In this document: in pieces, positions 1 to 8,683 of the stretch | Layout of the letters: each line of letters begins with the position of its first letter | Position numbering within the stretch: the first letter of the stretch is position 1 | The notes under the pieces: generated by a model | What the model was told of the DNA's origin: nothing | Databases searched by the model: none | Seen by the model: the letters and a program-made list of their open reading frames with translations, nothing else | Made by a program: the position numbers and the translations under genes | DNA from: Streptococcus mitis | GTDB taxonomy: Bacteria; Bacillota; Bacilli; Lactobacillales; Streptococcaceae | Direction: 5' to 3' | Assembly (NCBI RefSeq): GCF_013305725.1 | Contig: NZ_CP047883.1 | Coordinates: 62,001 to 126,000, forward strand | DNA: 64,000 nt

Positions 1-1526
1 TTGTGCGTCCGTCTCCCTTTATCTGTGCAGAATGGGAATTCGGTGGTTTACCAGCTTGGCTCTTGACCAAGAACATGCGAATTCGCTCATCCGACCCAGC
101 GTATATTGAGGCAGTTGGTCGCTACTATGATCAATTATTGCCAAGACTGGTGCCGCGTTTGTTGGACAATGGCGGAAATATTCTCATGATGCAAGTCGAG
201 AACGAATACGGTTCTTATGGAGAAGATAAGGCTTACCTGAGAGCGATTCGAAAATTGATGGAAGAACGAGGGATTGATTGCCCACTCTTTACTTCAGATG
301 GCCCATGGAGAGCTACTTTGAAAGCTGGAACCTTAATCGAAGATGACCTCTTTGTAACAGGCAACTTTGGTTCTAAGGCACCTTACAACTTTTCACAGAT
401 GCAGGAATTCTTTGATGAGCATGGTAAGAAATGGCCACTCATGTGTATGGAGTTCTGGGATGGCTGGTTCAATCGTTGGAAAGAACCGATTATCACACGG
501 GATCCGAAAGAATTGGCAGAAGCTGTTCGAGAGGTATTGGAGCAAGGCTCTATCAACCTTTACATGTTCCACGGTGGTACAAACTTTGGCTTCATGAATG
601 GTTGCTCGGCTCGAGGAACTCTGGATTTGCCACAAGTTACATCTTATGATTACGATGCCCTTCTGGATGAAGAAGGAAATCCAACTGCCAAATATTTGGC
701 AGTCAAGAAGATGATGGCAACACATTTCCCAGAGTATCCGCAGTTGGAACCACTCTATAAGGAAAGCATGAAGGTGGACGCTATTCCACTTGCTGAAAAA
801 GTTTCCTTATTTGAAACCTTAGATAGTCTTTCTAGTCCAACAGAAAGTCTCTATCCAAAAGCGATGGAGGAATTAGGTCAATGTTATGGCTATCTTCTCT
901 ATCGTACTGAGGCAAGTTGGGATGCAGAAGAAGAACGCCTTCGCATCATCGATGGACGTGACCGTGCTCAACTCTTTGTAGATGGTCAACGAATTGCAAC
1001 TCAATATCAGACGGAGATTGGAGAAGATATCTATTGTCAAGGTAATCGAAAAGGTTCTTCACAACTTGACATCTTGATTGAAAATATGGGCCGTGTTAAC
1101 TATGGACATAAGTTCTTAGCTGATACACAACGTAAAGGAATCCGAACAGGTGTCTGCAAGGATTTACACTTCTTACTTAATTGGAAACACTATCCACTCC
1201 CACTAGACAATCCTGAGAAAATTGATTTTTCAAAAGGATGGACAGAAGGACAACCAGCCTTTTATGCTTATGATTTTACAATCGAAGCGCCAAAAGATAC
1301 TTACTTAGACTTGTCTGAGTTTGGTAAGGGAGTTGCCTTTGTCAATGGGCAGAATCTAGGACGTTTTTGGAACGTCGGCCCGACCCTCTCGCTTTATATC
1401 CCTCATAGCTACCTCAAGGAAGGTGCAAACCGCATTATTATCTTTGAGACAGAGGGTGAATATAAAGAAGAGAGTCATTTAACTCGAAAACCTACACTAA
1501 AACATATAAAGGGGGAAAACTTATGA
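1..1526 (+). CDS. bgaC: Beta-galactosidase BgaC, GH35, 3' part only
   Basis: Glycoside hydrolase family 35 enzyme that removes terminal galactose (beta-1,3-linked in the pneumococcal homologue) from host glycans. The frame is open from the left edge and gives 507 residues; the homologue is about 595, so roughly the first 90 are outside the window. The GH35 acid/base motif VENEYGSYGED and the nucleophile region MCMEFWDGWF are both present, followed by a FHGGTNFGFMNG segment and C-terminal beta-sandwich domains. The stop overlaps the start of the PTS IIB gene (ATGA), so translation is probably coupled and the genes form one operon. Confidence 0.93.
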   Translation, partial: VRPSPFICAEWEFGGLPAWLLTKNMRIRSSDPAYIEAVGRYYDQLLPRLVPRLLDNGGNILMMQVENEYGSYGEDKAYLRAIRKLMEERGIDCPLFTSDGPWRATLKAGTLIEDDLFVTGNFGSKAPYNFSQMQEFFDEHGKKWPLMCMEFWDGWFNRWKEPIITRDPKELAEAVREVLEQGSINLYMFHGGTNFGFMNGCSARGTLDLPQVTSYDYDALLDEEGNPTAKYLAVKKMMATHFPEYPQLEPLYKESMKVDAIPLAEKVSLFETLDSLSSPTESLYPKAMEELGQCYGYLLYRTEASWDAEEERLRIIDGRDRAQLFVDGQRIATQYQTEIGEDIYCQGNRKGSSQLDILIENMGRVNYGHKFLADTQRKGIRTGVCKDLHFLLNWKHYPLPLDNPEKIDFSKGWTEGQPAFYAYDFTIEAPKDTYLDLSEFGKGVAFVNGQNLGRFWNVGPTLSLYIPHSYLKEGANRIIIFETEGEYKEESHLTRKPTLKHIKGENL

Positions 1527-1999
1527 CAATTGTAGGATGCCGTATCGATGGACGTTTGATCCACGGACAAGTAGCCAATCTTTGGGCTGGAAAACTAAAT
1601 GTTTCACGTATTATGGTTGTAGATGACGAAGTTGTCAACAACGACGTTGAAAAGAGTGGTTTGAAACTAGCGACACCACCAGGTGTGAAATTGAGTATTT
1701 TGCCAATTGAGAAAGCGGCAGCCAATATTCTTGCTGGTAAATACGATAGCCAACGTCTCTTTATCGTGGCTCGTAAACCAGACCGCTTCCTTGGTTTGGT
1801 AGAAGCAGGTGTACCACTTGAAACCCTTAATGTTGGGAATATGTCTCAAACACCAGAAACTCGCGCTATCACACGTTCTATCAACGTAGTGGACAAGGAT
1901 GTGGAAGACTTCCACAAACTGGCAGAAAAAGGTGTTAAACTTACTGCTCAAATGGTTCCAAATGATCCAATTTCAGACTTTTTGAGCTTATTAAAATAG
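1523..1999 (+). CDS. PTS mannose/fructose/sorbose-family EIIB
   Basis: Cytoplasmic EIIB of a mannose-class phosphotransferase system, which takes phosphate from EIIA and passes it to sugar entering through IIC/IID. The 158-residue length is typical, and the N-terminal motif DGRLIHGQV carries the phosphorylated His (His14). The start overlaps the bgaC stop, and an AAAGGGGGAA ribosome site lies just upstream. Gene order (bgaC, IIB, IIC, IID, IIA, agaS, galM) matches the pneumococcal locus for galactose/GalNAc-containing disaccharides. The exact substrate is inferred from context. Confidence 0.93.
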   Translation: MTIVGCRIDGRLIHGQVANLWAGKLNVSRIMVVDDEVVNNDVEKSGLKLATPPGVKLSILPIEKAAANILAGKYDSQRLFIVARKPDRFLGLVEAGVPLETLNVGNMSQTPETRAITRSINVVDKDVEDFHKLAEKGVKLTAQMVPNDPISDFLSLLK

Positions 2000-2025
2000 G
2001 AAAAAATTTTTAGGAGGTCATTGTT

Positions 2026-2931
2026 ATGATACAATGGTGGCAAATTTTACTTCTCACTTTGTACTCAGCTTATCAAATCTGTGATGAGTTGACGATCGTT
2101 TCATCTGCAGGTTCCCCTGTATTTGCTGGTTTCATTACTGGTTTAATCATGGGAGATGTGACAACTGGTTTGTTTATCGGTGGTAGCTTGCAGTTGTTCG
2201 TTCTTGGGGTTGGTACCTTCGGTGGTGCTTCTCGTATTGACGCAACTTCTGGTGCGGTTCTTGCAACAGCATTCTCAATCTCTCAAGGTATTGATACAGA
2301 CCTTGCGATTACAACAATCGCTGTGCCAGTAGCAGCTCTCTTGACTTACTTCGACGTTCTTGGACGTATGACAACTACTTTCTTTGCACACCGTATTGAT
2401 GCTGCAATCGAACGCTATGACTACAAAGGAATCGAACGCAACTACTTGCTTGGTGCGATTCCATGGGCTCTATCTCGTGCCCTTCCAGTCTTCTTCGCCC
2501 TTGCTTTCGGTGGAGAATTCGTACAAGGTGTTGTAAACCTTGTTAAAGAATACCAATGGGTTGCAGACGGTTTGACTCTTGCAGGTCGTATGCTTCCAGG
2601 TCTTGGATTCGCTATCTTGCTTCGTTACCTTCCAGTTAAACGTAACCTTCACTACCTTGCTATGGGATTTGGTTTGACAGCTATGTTGACTGTTCTTTAC
2701 TCAAACGTACAAAGTCTTGGTGGAGCAGTTGCTGGTATCATTAGCACTCTTCCTGCTGAAGTTGCTGAAAAAATTGGCTTTGTTAACAACTTCAAAGGAT
2801 TGTCTATGATCGGTATCTCTATCGTGGGTATCTTCCTTGCAGTTGTTCACTTCAAGAACAGCCAAAAAGTTGCTGTAGCAGCACCTTCTACACCATCAGA
2901 AAGTGGGGAAATTGAAGATGACGAATTCTAA
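2026..2931 (+). CDS. PTS mannose-family EIIC permease
   Basis: Integral membrane EIIC of the same PTS (301 residues), forming the sugar channel with IID. Several long hydrophobic segments are visible, including the typical glycine-rich stretch GLIMGDVTTGLFIGGSLQLF near residues 38-58. The C-terminus is charged (ESGEIEDDEF). The gene starts at ATG 26 bp after IIB, with a TAGGAGGTC ribosome site, and its end overlaps the IID start by 14 bp. Confidence 0.93.
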   Translation: MIQWWQILLLTLYSAYQICDELTIVSSAGSPVFAGFITGLIMGDVTTGLFIGGSLQLFVLGVGTFGGASRIDATSGAVLATAFSISQGIDTDLAITTIAVPVAALLTYFDVLGRMTTTFFAHRIDAAIERYDYKGIERNYLLGAIPWALSRALPVFFALAFGGEFVQGVVNLVKEYQWVADGLTLAGRMLPGLGFAILLRYLPVKRNLHYLAMGFGLTAMLTVLYSNVQSLGGAVAGIISTLPAEVAEKIGFVNNFKGLSMIGISIVGIFLAVVHFKNSQKVAVAAPSTPSESGEIEDDEF

Positions 2932-3739
2932 TTACAAATTAACAAAAGAAGATTTTAATCAAATTAACAAACGTAGCTTGTTCACTTTCCAATTGGGATG
3001 GAACTACGAACGTATGCAAGCATCAGGTTACCTATACATGATCTTGCCACAATTGCGTAAAATGTATGGAGATGGAACTCCTGAGTTGAAAGAAATGATG
3101 AAAGTTCATACTCAATTCTTCAATACTTCACCATTCTTCCACACAATCATCGCTGGTTTTGACCTTGCCATGGAAGAAAAAGATGGTGTAGGTTCAAAAG
3201 ATGCCGTTAACGGTATCAAGACAGGTTTGATGGGACCATTCGCTCCTCTTGGAGATACTATCTTTGGTTCACTTGTACCTGCTATCATGGGATCTATCGC
3301 AGCAACTATGGCTATCGCTGGCCAACCATGGGGTATCTTCCTCTGGATTGCAGTTGCAGTAGTGTATGACATTTTCCGTTGGAAACAGTTAGAATTTGCC
3401 TACAAAGAAGGGGTTAACCTTATCAACAACATGCAAAGTACTTTGACAGCTTTGATTGACGCTGCATCTGTACTTGGTGTCTTCATGATGGGTGCTCTTG
3501 TAGCAACAATGATCAACTTTGAAGTTTCTTATAAATTGCCAATCGGTGAAAAAATGATTGACTTCCAAGACATCTTGAACTCAATCTTCCCACGCTTACT
3601 TCCAGCAATCTTTACTGCCTTTATCTTCTGGTTGCTTGGTAAGAAAGGTATGAACTCTACAAAAGCAATTGGTATCATCATTGCTCTTGCAGTAGGTCTT
3701 TCATTCATCGGTAAATTCTTGCTTGGAATGGGCGCATAA
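2918..3739 (+). CDS. PTS mannose-family EIID
   Basis: EIID membrane component, 273 residues from the ATG at 2918. An in-frame GTG at 2903 exists, but the ATG is preferred because GTGGGGAA upstream provides a ribosome site and the protein then begins MTNSNYKLTKEDF, as in family members. Family features seen are the N-terminal SLFTFQLGWNYERMQ segment and the GIKTGLMGPFAPLGD motif, followed by C-terminal membrane segments. It lies inside the PTS operon, overlapping EIIC by 14 bp. Confidence 0.93.
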   Translation: MTNSNYKLTKEDFNQINKRSLFTFQLGWNYERMQASGYLYMILPQLRKMYGDGTPELKEMMKVHTQFFNTSPFFHTIIAGFDLAMEEKDGVGSKDAVNGIKTGLMGPFAPLGDTIFGSLVPAIMGSIAATMAIAGQPWGIFLWIAVAVVYDIFRWKQLEFAYKEGVNLINNMQSTLTALIDAASVLGVFMMGALVATMINFEVSYKLPIGEKMIDFQDILNSIFPRLLPAIFTAFIFWLLGKKGMNSTKAIGIIIALAVGLSFIGKFLLGMGA

Positions 3740-3742
3740 TTT

Positions 3743-4147
3743 ATGACGAAATCATTAATTTTGGTGAGTCATGGTCGCTTCTGTGAAGAACTTAAAGGTA
3801 GCACTGAAATGATCATGGGTCCACAAGACAATATTTATACAGTAGCTCTTCTTCCAGAAGATGGCCCAGAAGATTTTACTGCAAAATTTGAAGCTGCTAT
3901 TGAAGGATTGGATGATTTCCTAGTCTTTGCGGATCTTCTCGGTGGAACACCATGTAACGTGGTAAGCCGTTTGATTATGGAAGGTCGTGATATTGACCTT
4001 TATGCAGGGATGAATCTTCCAATGGTGATTGAATTTATCAATGCGAGCCTTACAGGTGCAGATGCGGACTATAAGAACCGTGCTGCAGAAAGCATCGTGA
4101 AAGTTAATGACCTGTTAGCTGGCTTCGATGATGACGAAGATGAATAA
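3743..4147 (+). CDS. PTS mannose-family EIIA
   Basis: EIIA of the mannose class (134 residues), which accepts phosphate from HPr and passes it to EIIB in the cytoplasm. The N-terminus reads MTKSLILVSHGRFCEEL; His10 in VSHG is the expected phosphorylation site. The ADLLGGTPCNV motif around residues 63-73 is also characteristic. It starts 3 bp after IID and is the last PTS gene before a BOX repeat separates it from agaS. Confidence 0.92.
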   Translation: MTKSLILVSHGRFCEELKGSTEMIMGPQDNIYTVALLPEDGPEDFTAKFEAAIEGLDDFLVFADLLGGTPCNVVSRLIMEGRDIDLYAGMNLPMVIEFINASLTGADADYKNRAAESIVKVNDLLAGFDDDEDE

Positions 4148-4300
4148 TACTCTTCGAAAATCAAATTCAAACTACGTCAACGTCGCCTTGCCGTAGGTAT
4201 ATGTTACTGACTCTGTCAGTTCTATCTGCAACCTCAAAACGGTGTTTTGAGCAGCCTGCGGCTAGTTTCCTAGTTTGCTCTTTGATTTTCATTGAGTATA
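4147..4300 (-). repeat. BOX element (boxA-boxB-boxC)
   Basis: The stretch runs from ATACTCTTCGAAAATC to TTTTCATTGAGTAT and contains the boxA core (GTCGCCTTGCCGTAG) followed by boxB-like and boxC-like parts. BOX elements are non-coding repeats of pneumococcus and relatives. It abuts the EIIA stop codon and lies inside the operon, so it may affect mRNA stability or expression of agaS and galM. Strand assignment is a convention. Confidence 0.85.
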
Positions 4301-4347
4301 CGATGTGACAACGTGAAAATCGTTAGAGCATTTTATATAGAATATAC

Positions 4348-4376
4348 ATGGGAATGGGGCTTACTCCCATTCCCAT
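4348..4376 (+). promoter_or_regulatory. Strong hairpin upstream of agaS
   Basis: ATGGGAATGGG and CCCATTCCCAT form a perfect 11-bp stem with a 7-nt loop, about 25 bp before the agaS start. Only a weak T run follows, so it could be a partial terminator/attenuator or an mRNA stabiliser between the PTS genes and agaS. Function is inferred. Confidence 0.5.
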
Positions 4377-4400
4377 ATTTAATAGAAAAAGAGGAATTCA

Positions 4401-5567
4401 ATGTTACATTATACAAAAGAAGACTTGCTCGAATTGGGTGCAGAAATCACTACACGTGAAATCTACCAACAGCCTGATGTATGGAAAGAAGCTTTTGAAT
4501 CTTATCAAGCAAAACGTGAAGAAATTGCAGCCTTCCTACAAGGGATTGCTGATAAACATGACTATATCAAGGTTATCTTGACAGGTGCGGGGACTTCTGC
4601 TTATGTGGGAGATACCTTGGTACCTTACTTTAAGGAAGTCTATGACGAACGCAAATGGAATTTCAATGCTATTGCGACAACAGATATCGTTGCCAATCCA
4701 GAAACTTATTTGAAAAAAGATGTGGCAACTGTCCTTGTATCTTTCGCTCGTAGTGGAAATTCACCTGAAAGTGTGGCAACTGTTGATTTGGCCAAGGCCT
4801 TGGTGGATGAGCTTTATCAAGTGACGATTACTTGTGCAGCGGACGGTAAGTTGGCTCTTCAAGCTCATGGAGATGACCGCAATCTCTTGCTTTTGCAACC
4901 AGCTGCTTCTAATGATGCTGGATTTGCCATGACTTCTAGCTTTACGTCTATGATGTTGACAGCTCTCTTGGTCTTTGATCCTACAGAATTTGCTGTTAAA
5001 GCTGAACGTTTTGAAGTTGTATCTAGTCTTGCCCGTAAAATTCTAGACAATGCAGAAGATGTCAAAGAACTTGTTGACCTCGACTTTAACCGTGTCATCT
5101 ACCTAGGCGCTGGTCCATTCTTTGGACTTGCTCATGAAGCTCAGCTCAAGATTTTGGAACTAACTGCTGGCCAAGTGGCGACCATGTATGAAAGCCCAGT
5201 CGGCTTCCGTCACGGTCCAAAATCTCTTATCAACGAAGATACAGTTGTTTTAGTCTTTGGTACAACGACAGACTACACTCGTAAGTACGACTTGGACTTG
5301 GTTCGAGAAGTTGCTGGTGACCAGATTGCTAGTCGTGTTGTGCTTTTGAGTGATCAAGCCTTTGGTCTTGAAAATGTCAAAGAAGTGGCCCTTGGTTGTG
5401 GCGGTGTCTTGAATGATATTTACCGTGTCTTCCCTTACATCGTTTATGCCCAACTCTTTGCCCTCTTGACTTCACTCAAGGTAGAAAATAAACCAGATAC
5501 ACCATCTCCTACAGGTACAGTAAACCGTGTGGTACAAGGTGTTATCATCCACGAATATCAAAAGTAA
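4401..5567 (+). CDS. agaS: AgaS, SIS-domain galactosamine-6-phosphate deaminase/isomerase
   Basis: Sugar isomerase (SIS) family protein of 388 residues, similar to GlmS-type isomerase domains; AgaS converts galactosamine-6-phosphate to tagatose-6-phosphate with release of ammonia. Two SIS half-domains are visible: LTGAGTSAYVGDT (residues ~54-66) with VSFARSGNSPESV, and a second containing YLGAGPFFGLAHEAQLKI and SPVGFRHGPKSL. A GAGGAATTC ribosome site precedes ATG 4401. Its place after a GalNAc-type PTS supports an amino-sugar role; the substrate is not proven from sequence. Confidence 0.9.
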   Translation: MLHYTKEDLLELGAEITTREIYQQPDVWKEAFESYQAKREEIAAFLQGIADKHDYIKVILTGAGTSAYVGDTLVPYFKEVYDERKWNFNAIATTDIVANPETYLKKDVATVLVSFARSGNSPESVATVDLAKALVDELYQVTITCAADGKLALQAHGDDRNLLLLQPAASNDAGFAMTSSFTSMMLTALLVFDPTEFAVKAERFEVVSSLARKILDNAEDVKELVDLDFNRVIYLGAGPFFGLAHEAQLKILELTAGQVATMYESPVGFRHGPKSLINEDTVVLVFGTTTDYTRKYDLDLVREVAGDQIASRVVLLSDQAFGLENVKEVALGCGGVLNDIYRVFPYIVYAQLFALLTSLKVENKPDTPSPTGTVNRVVQGVIIHEYQK

Positions 5568-5683
5568 TACTGCGTTTATAGATTCTCGATAAAGGGGTTT
5601 GTAAATCATACAAGTAAACCATAGATTGTCAATTCGCTTTCTATGGTTTGTTTGCTTGAGAGAAATAGTAAAAGGAGAAGAGA

Positions 5684-6721
5684 ATGAAAGCATACACAGA
5701 GCGTGTATTTGGAAATGTTGAGGGACAAGATGTTTTGGCCTATCGATTTGAGACGGACGGTGGCTACCAGCTTGAGGTTATGACTTATGGTGCGACCATC
5801 TTGCGCTATGTCACACCTGACAAGGATGGAAATTTTGCCAATGTTATTTTGGGCTTTGATGACTTTGATAGCTATGTAGGCAATAGTCCTAAGCATGGAG
5901 CTAGCGTAGGTCCTGTGGCAGGCCGTATTGCAGGTGCGACATTTGAGCTCAATGGTAAGACCTATGACCTTGAAGTCAACAATGCTAGCAACTGCAACCA
6001 CAGTGGCTCAACAGGTTGGGATTCCGGCTTGTTTGAACTAGTTGAGGTGAGCGACCATGGCTTGACCCTCTACACAGAGCGTACAGATGGGACAGGCGGA
6101 TTTCCTGGCAATCTTAAAATCTGGATCAGTTACCACTTAGAAGAAACTGGTGCCTATGAAATCAGCTACAAGGTAACGACAGATCAAGATACGCTGGTCA
6201 ATCCAACCAACCACAGCTATTTCAACTTGTCCGGTGATTTCACAAAGACGATTGACCGTCATGTCTTCCAACTAAACACAGAGGGCATTTACCCAATCGC
6301 TCCCGATGGTGTTCCGGCCAAAACTCCAGATGCCAATCGTGATGTGGTCAAACACATCTACAATGGTGCCTTGTTGAAGGATATCTTTGCAGAAGAAGAT
6401 GAGCAAATCCAGTTGGTATCTGGCTTAGATCATCCATTTGCTCTTCCTGCAGGTCATGACAATGCTGGTTTCCTTTATGACCAAAATTCAGGTCGCTTCC
6501 TGCTTTTCAAGACAGAAGCTCCTTGTTTTGTAGTCTACACAGCAAACTTTGTGGATGAGAGTGTACTTGTGGCTGGCAAACCAATGGTACAGCACAATGG
6601 GATTGCTCTTGAAGCGCAGGCTTTACCAGATGCCATTCACAGCGACCTCAAAGACCAAGTCATTCTTAAAGCCGGTCAAACCTTTACAAGTAAGACACGT
6701 TATGAGCTTGTTGTGAAATAA
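5684..6721 (+). CDS. galM: Aldose 1-epimerase (mutarotase)
   Basis: GalM interconverts alpha and beta anomers of galactose/glucose, preparing galactose released by BgaC for the Leloir pathway. The protein is 345 residues, the usual length. Visible family motifs are NPTNHSYFNLSG (conserved His in NHSYFNL), the N-terminal GATIL and GRIAGA segments, and GIALEAQALPDA near the C-terminus with the probable catalytic Glu. An AAGGAGAAGAG ribosome site precedes ATG 5684. It closes the bgaC operon. Confidence 0.93.
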   Translation: MKAYTERVFGNVEGQDVLAYRFETDGGYQLEVMTYGATILRYVTPDKDGNFANVILGFDDFDSYVGNSPKHGASVGPVAGRIAGATFELNGKTYDLEVNNASNCNHSGSTGWDSGLFELVEVSDHGLTLYTERTDGTGGFPGNLKIWISYHLEETGAYEISYKVTTDQDTLVNPTNHSYFNLSGDFTKTIDRHVFQLNTEGIYPIAPDGVPAKTPDANRDVVKHIYNGALLKDIFAEEDEQIQLVSGLDHPFALPAGHDNAGFLYDQNSGRFLLFKTEAPCFVVYTANFVDESVLVAGKPMVQHNGIALEAQALPDAIHSDLKDQVILKAGQTFTSKTRYELVVK

Positions 6722-6850
6722 AAAAGCTGGGAAAAAAGTCTTTAAAATTAGGAAAATGCATATTATCAGGTGCTGAAAACTTTGATAATATGCGTTTTAT
6801 TATGGAAAGATTCACTTTATCTTATCCTGAAATGGCCTTATTTTTGAGTT
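6722..6850. repeat. Miniature repeat, copy A
   Basis: This stretch after galM shares an ordered set of blocks with 8247-8385: AGCTGG(G)AAA, AGTCTTTAAAATTA, AAATGCATA-TATCAGGTG-TGAAAA, TGATA-TATGCGTTTTATT, then GAAAGATT and TCCTGAAAT. The central part can fold as a hairpin (GCATATTATC against GATAATATGC). It may also act as a terminator-like structure for galM. I do not recognise the family by name. Confidence 0.6.
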
Positions 6851-6923
6851 GTCTGACTTGACTTTCTTGATGGATTTTATACAATAATTGTAATAATAAA
6901 AATTACAACAGAGGAGATATCCT

Positions 6924-7778
6924 ATGATCTATGAATACAAGAGTCACATTTATTTAGCAGAGGCAGTTTTGAATGTAAAGGATTTGGCAAGTTAAACAGC
7001 CTTTTATCAGCAAATCATTGGTTTAGAAATCTTATCTCAGACTGAGACCGAGACGATTCTAGGACTTGATGGAGAGGCCTTGGTACACCTGATTCAAGCA
7101 CAAGAGAGTGGACAAGTAAGGGAACATTATGGCCTTTACCATCTGGCTATTCTCTTGCCGACACGAAAGGCTTTGGCTGATGTCTTGAAACACCTGATAG
7201 ATTTACAGATTCCTCTCGTCGGCGGTGCAGATCATGGTTACAGTGAAGCTATTTACTTGGAAGATTTGGAGGGAAATGGCATTGAACTCTATCGAGATAA
7301 GCCGGTTTCCACATGGGATATTCGAGAAGATGGACGCATTATCGGAGTGACGGAGGCTCTTGCGGCGCAGGACATTTATGAGCTGGGGGAAAGAGTAGAG
7401 CCCTTTATCCTGGCAGAAGGTATGAGAATGGGGCATATTCATCTTTCCGTCAAGGATAGTCGAAAGTCCAGCCAGTTTTATCAAAAAGTGTTAGGGTTAG
7501 AGGATAAATTCAGTGTGCCTAGCGCTAGTTGGATTGCAGCTGGGAATTACCATCATCATTTGGCAGTTAACGAATGGGGAGGAAAAGATCTGGCTCCGCG
7601 TAAGCAAGGCTTGCCAGGCTTAGCCTTCTATGTCATTGAAGTCGCACATAAAGAGGAACTGTTAACGATTGTCCAGCGAGCACAAGAAGTTGATGCACCA
7701 ATCAAGTGGCTGACATCTAGCCAGCTGGAAATCACAGACCCAGACGGAATTGTGACTCGTATTCGTTTAGCAAGGTAA
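6924..7778 (+). pseudogene. Glyoxalase/VOC-family protein, broken by an in-frame stop
   Basis: Reading from ATG 6924 (ribosome site GAGGAGATATCC) gives 23 codons, then TAA at 6993-6995, then an uninterrupted reading frame to 7778. The residues on either side (KDLAS, stop, TAFYQQIIGLEIL) form the normal start of a VOC domain, so the TAA most simply replaces a CAA. The whole would be about 284 residues with two VOC domains: one before ~130 (GLYHLAILLPTR, GNGIELY) and one after (RMGHIHLSVKD, FYQKVLGLEDKF). A TTG at 7080 could in theory restart translation but has no clear ribosome site. Function is probably a metalloenzyme or thiol-conjugate enzyme; no substrate is visible. Confidence 0.8.
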
Positions 7779-7871
7779 AACTAGAAAACTCTAGTAAATT
7801 ATCAGTATGGCTAGTTTACTTTTTGAAAAGTCTTTGATAACAGAACTGCGTGAGCTGGATGGGCGAGAATT

Positions 7872-7900
7872 TTGACAAAGAAGCTGATTAGAGATATAAT
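7872..7900 (+). promoter_or_regulatory. Promoter of the cstR-like gene
   Basis: A perfect TTGACA at 7872-7877 and TATAAT at 7895-7900 are separated by 17 bp, just before the cstR-like gene at 7928. Confidence 0.85.
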
Positions 7901-7927
7901 GAAGAAAAATCGAGCAAGGAAAAAGAA

Positions 7928-8185
7928 ATGACAAACTCAAAGTATATTACTCGTTTGAAACGTTCAGAGGGCCAGTTGCGTGGGATTCAAAAGATGATTG
8001 AAGAAGATCGTGATTGTGCTGATATTGTGACGCAACTGACAGCCGTGAAATCTAGTGTGGAGCGCGTGATTGAGATGATAATTACCGAAAACCTTACTGA
8101 ATGTATCAATCAGCCACTAGATGATCCTGAAGCTCAAAAGGCACGCCTAGAAAAGGCTATCCGATACTTGATTAAAAGGAAGTGA
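7928..8185 (+). CDS. cstR: CsoR-family repressor of CstR type (persulfide sensor)
   Basis: Small all-helical CsoR-like DNA-binding repressor of 85 residues. Copper sensors of this family use a Cys-His-Cys set. Here Cys30 and Cys59 are kept at CstR spacing, but the position four residues before the second Cys, where CsoR has His, is Asn55. That is the signature of CstR, which responds to hydropersulfides. The gene faces a rhodanese/CoA-disulfide reductase operon whose promoter carries a matching operator, supporting this role. The ribosome site is AAGGAAAAAGAA. The symbol is by homology of residues and context. Confidence 0.82.
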   Translation: MTNSKYITRLKRSEGQLRGIQKMIEEDRDCADIVTQLTAVKSSVERVIEMIITENLTECINQPLDDPEAQKARLEKAIRYLIKRK

Positions 8186-8246
8186 AGTAATTGTTTACTT
8201 TATCATAAAGACAAAAATGCCATCAGTAGAATAGTTTAATGTGAAT

Positions 8247-8385
8247 CAAGAGAGGCTGGAAACAGTCTTTAAAATTAAAAAAATGCATACTATCAGGTGT
8301 TGAAAAACCTTGATAGTATGCGTTTTATTGTGGAGAGATTTACTTCACTTTCTCCTGAAATTGAGTTTTTGTCCAGCTCCTCTTG
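8247..8385. repeat. Miniature repeat, copy B, with terminal inverted repeats
   Basis: Copy B is bounded by AAGAGAGGCTGG and CCAGCTCCTCTT, imperfect terminal inverted repeats. Inside, GCATACTATCA pairs with TGATAGTATGC. It shares most blocks with copy A at 6722. This MITE-like form lies between the convergent cstR and rhodanese genes and ends 2 bp from the rhodanese stop, so it could supply a two-way terminator. Similar GAGGCTGGGACA text recurs at 18594. Confidence 0.6.
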
Positions 8386-8386
8386 A

Positions 8387-8683
8387 TTATTCTACTTGAC
8401 CTGGCCAAGTATTCATACCACCTTCTACGTTGGTAACGGTGAGGCCTTGGGAACTGAGAAATTGACAGGCAGAGGCAGAACGCACTCCTCCTTGACAGAT
8501 GACATGGTATTCATGATCAGGTTTGAGGTCTTTGTAGCCTTGTTCCAAGGTACTTAACGGAAGATTTTTTGCACCTGGTGCATGTCCTGCTTGGAATTCA
8601 TGCGCTTCACGGACATCGATAAGCTCTAAATTTTTATTTTGATATTTTGCATAAAAGTCAGCCATACTGATATTAGTTTCCAT
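8387..8683 (-). CDS. Single-domain rhodanese
   Basis: Rhodanese-like sulfurtransferase of 98 residues, moving sulfane sulfur via a Cys persulfide. The active-site loop reads CQGGVRSA, and the family signature IDVREAHEFQAGHAPGA is near residue 22. It overlaps the end of the upstream CoA-disulfide reductase gene by 11 bp (its ATG lies inside the reductase 3' end), showing co-transcription and probable translational coupling. It is the last gene of a three-gene operon. Confidence 0.92.
   Translation of the reverse strand: METNISMADFYAKYQNKNLELIDVREAHEFQAGHAPGAKNLPLSTLEQGYKDLKPDHEYHVICQGGVRSASACQFLSSQGLTVTNVEGGMNTWPGQVE

Noticed and set aside
7080-7778. Glyoxalase gene starting at TTG 7080
   Set aside because: The same frame extends upstream through a conserved VOC start to a good ATG and ribosome site at 6924; an interrupted gene is the better reading.
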